From Granulicella mallensis MP5ACTX8 (GTDB taxonomy: Bacteria; Acidobacteriota; Terriglobia; Terriglobales; Acidobacteriaceae), in contig NC_016631.1 in assembly GCF_000178955.2 (NCBI RefSeq), forward strand, positions 5,828,001 through 5,892,000: a DNA stretch of 64,000 nt, given 5' to 3'. Numbering within the stretch: position 1 is the first letter of the stretch; every line of letters starts with the position of its first letter. The notes beneath the pieces were generated by a model, which searched no databases, was not told the origin of the DNA, and saw only the letters and a program-made list of their open reading frames with translations. Positions 62,591 to 64,000 of the stretch are shown in pieces. The position numbers and the translations under genes were made by a program.

Positions 62591-64000
62591 ATGCGGGTCA
62601 TAGGTACTTCAGGTTTCTGGATGGACTCCGCTCCGGCGGTCGAAGCGCTGCGCTTTCGCAGGATGCCTCTGCTGGCTGCCGTGCTTTGTTTCGCGCTCGG
62701 AGACATACTCTCCCGAAGCTGGCATGCTCCCGTTCTGCTTGCTGGATCGACCGCGTTATTACTGCTGCTCGCTGTCCTCAGCCAATGGCGCGCCAACCGC
62801 ATCGCCATTGTTCCCGCGCTCGCGCTATGGATCGTTGCCGGCTGCTGGTGCGCGCAGATACAACCCGCGATTCCGCCGCAGACAGCGCTCATCCCCTACG
62901 CCGATGGCCTGAGCCGCATCGTGCGTGGGCGTGTGGTGCGGGTGCGCCTGCTGCACGAGACACAACAGAACGACGCTGCCCCACAACAGCCGCAGGAACC
63001 GTGGCGCATGGAACCCGGCGCGTGGGAGGCCGACAACGAACATCCGTTGGAGTCCGTCGATCTGGATGTACAGGCCATCGAAGATGTAACGCCGGACACC
63101 TCCACCATGCGGCCACTGCAAGGCGGAGTGCGCGTGACGATCACTGGCGATGCGCCGGTGCTGGCCTGTGGCGACGTGCTGGAACTGCCGCTGCGCTTGC
63201 GCGTGCCGGACACCTATCGCGATCCCGGCGCATGGTCGCACGCAGCGGCGTTGCTTGGCGAAGGCATCGCTGTGCAATCCAGTGTGAAGGCCGCGCGTGT
63301 GCACAAAACCGGAGCCGCGACTCGTGACTGGCGATGCCGCCTCTATGCCGCGCAGTCATGGGCGGCGAGCCGCATCGACATGCTCGTACACTCCCGCGCC
63401 AATCGCCTGCTGCCCGCAGCCGCACACCTCAGCGCGGAAGATGCCGCGATCCTGAACGCAATGCTCTTCGGCGACCGTGGACGGCTGAGTCAGACGCTTC
63501 GCGCAGGCTTTGAACGGACCGGCACCTTTCATCTCTTCGTGGTCTCGGGATTGCATATCGTCCTGCTGTCAGGAGTGCTCTTCTGGATTCTCCGCAAACT
63601 GCGCACTCCGGAAGGCATAGCCGTTGCAACGACCATCGTTGCGGCGACAGGCTACGCACTGCTCACCGGCTTTGGCGTTCCGGTGCAGCGCGCGCTTGGG
63701 ATGACGGCGGTGTATCTGCTCGCGCGCTGGCTGGCCCGCGAGAGCGGCGCGCTCAATGCGCTGGGCGTGGCAGGGCTCGCCGTACTCGTGTTCGATCCGC
63801 GCGCTCTATTCGAGGCAGGTTTCCAGATGACCTTCCTCGTCATCCTTGCCATCGCAGGACTTGCGTTGCCGTTGAGCGACCGCCTGCTGCACTCCTGGAA
63901 GCGCGCCACACATAATCTCTGGCTCGTGCGGCTCGATGCCTTTCTGCCGCCGCAAGTCGCGCAGCTTCGCGTTCGCCTGCGCATGTTCGGCGTGCTCTTT
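62591..64000 (+). CDS. comEC: ComEC/Rec2 DNA-uptake channel (5' part, cut by window end)
   Basis: At least 470 residues of an open frame that runs off the window end. The N-terminal helices (MPLLAAVLCFALGDILSRSW, then LLAGSTALLLLLAVLSQW) fit the DUF4131 region; the middle is a beta-rich OB-like part; then FHLFVVSGLHIVLLSGV matches the ComEC competence domain (HLLAVSGLH). The product moves single-stranded DNA through the inner membrane during transformation. ATG at 62591 is used; ATG 62621 or 62663 are alternatives, and no clear Shine-Dalgarno is visible. Confidence 0.92.
   Translation, partial: MRVIGTSGFWMDSAPAVEALRFRRMPLLAAVLCFALGDILSRSWHAPVLLAGSTALLLLLAVLSQWRANRIAIVPALALWIVAGCWCAQIQPAIPPQTALIPYADGLSRIVRGRVVRVRLLHETQQNDAAPQQPQEPWRMEPGAWEADNEHPLESVDLDVQAIEDVTPDTSTMRPLQGGVRVTITGDAPVLACGDVLELPLRLRVPDTYRDPGAWSHAAALLGEGIAVQSSVKAARVHKTGAATRDWRCRLYAAQSWAASRIDMLVHSRANRLLPAAAHLSAEDAAILNAMLFGDRGRLSQTLRAGFERTGTFHLFVVSGLHIVLLSGVLFWILRKLRTPEGIAVATTIVAATGYALLTGFGVPVQRALGMTAVYLLARWLARESGALNALGVAGLAVLVFDPRALFEAGFQMTFLVILAIAGLALPLSDRLLHSWKRATHNLWLVRLDAFLPPQVAQLRVRLRMFGVLF

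Overview
The window looks like chromosome of an Acidobacteriota member (Terriglobia/Acidobacteriaceae, for example Granulicella, Terriglobus or Edaphobacter). The reasons are a large Oar-like TonB-dependent receptor with an N-terminal carboxypeptidase-regulatory domain, a VWFA-related protein of the acidobacterial type, high GC content, long intergenic repeats, and a mostly housekeeping gene set. This is inferred from gene families, not from an alignment.

Layout. 0-10 kb is a cell-surface polysaccharide region: two acyltransferase-3 proteins, a Wzy-like polymerase, an FtsX/MacB-type permease and three polyprenol-dependent membrane glycosyltransferases. 10-14 kb holds a TonB-like protein divergent from an Oar-like receptor. 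14-17.6 kb is the translation operon rplM-rpsI-rpsB-tsf, followed by rtcB. 19.6-27.3 kb is an accessory stretch with few genes and many repeats. Its main gene encodes a 955-residue NACHT-type STAND ATPase with a HEAT-like C-terminus and clearly lower GC than its neighbours, a candidate anti-phage gene. 27-42 kb has the VWFA-related protein, glsB, kdsA, a DnaC-like ATPase, eutBC, a CobW GTPase, rpmE, dus, a BrnT/BrnA toxin-antitoxin pair, a PD-(D/E)XK-like protein, a DinB/YfiT protein, a lipoprotein and a third acyltransferase. 42-64 kb has tldD and tldE flanking a small Cys/His protein, a UvrC-like protein with a degraded GIY-YIG site, an oxidoreductase, an MFS exporter, rpe, a BamD-like lipoprotein, valS, a metallophosphoesterase, birA, coaX, a 23S rRNA uracil methyltransferase and a comEC gene cut by the window end.

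The most unusual structure is between genes. (1) Large elements of about 205-240 nt have long, nearly perfect inverted arms around an 85-95 nt core, and the cores resemble each other between copies. (2) Heptamer-like hairpins with unrelated sequences share one architecture: direct repeats, a short spacer, then the reverse complement. (3) A three-level nested inverted repeat of about 380 nt lies upstream of rtcB. (4) A mosaic of composite repeats surrounds the NACHT gene. No tRNA, rRNA, CRISPR array, integrase or transposase was recognised.
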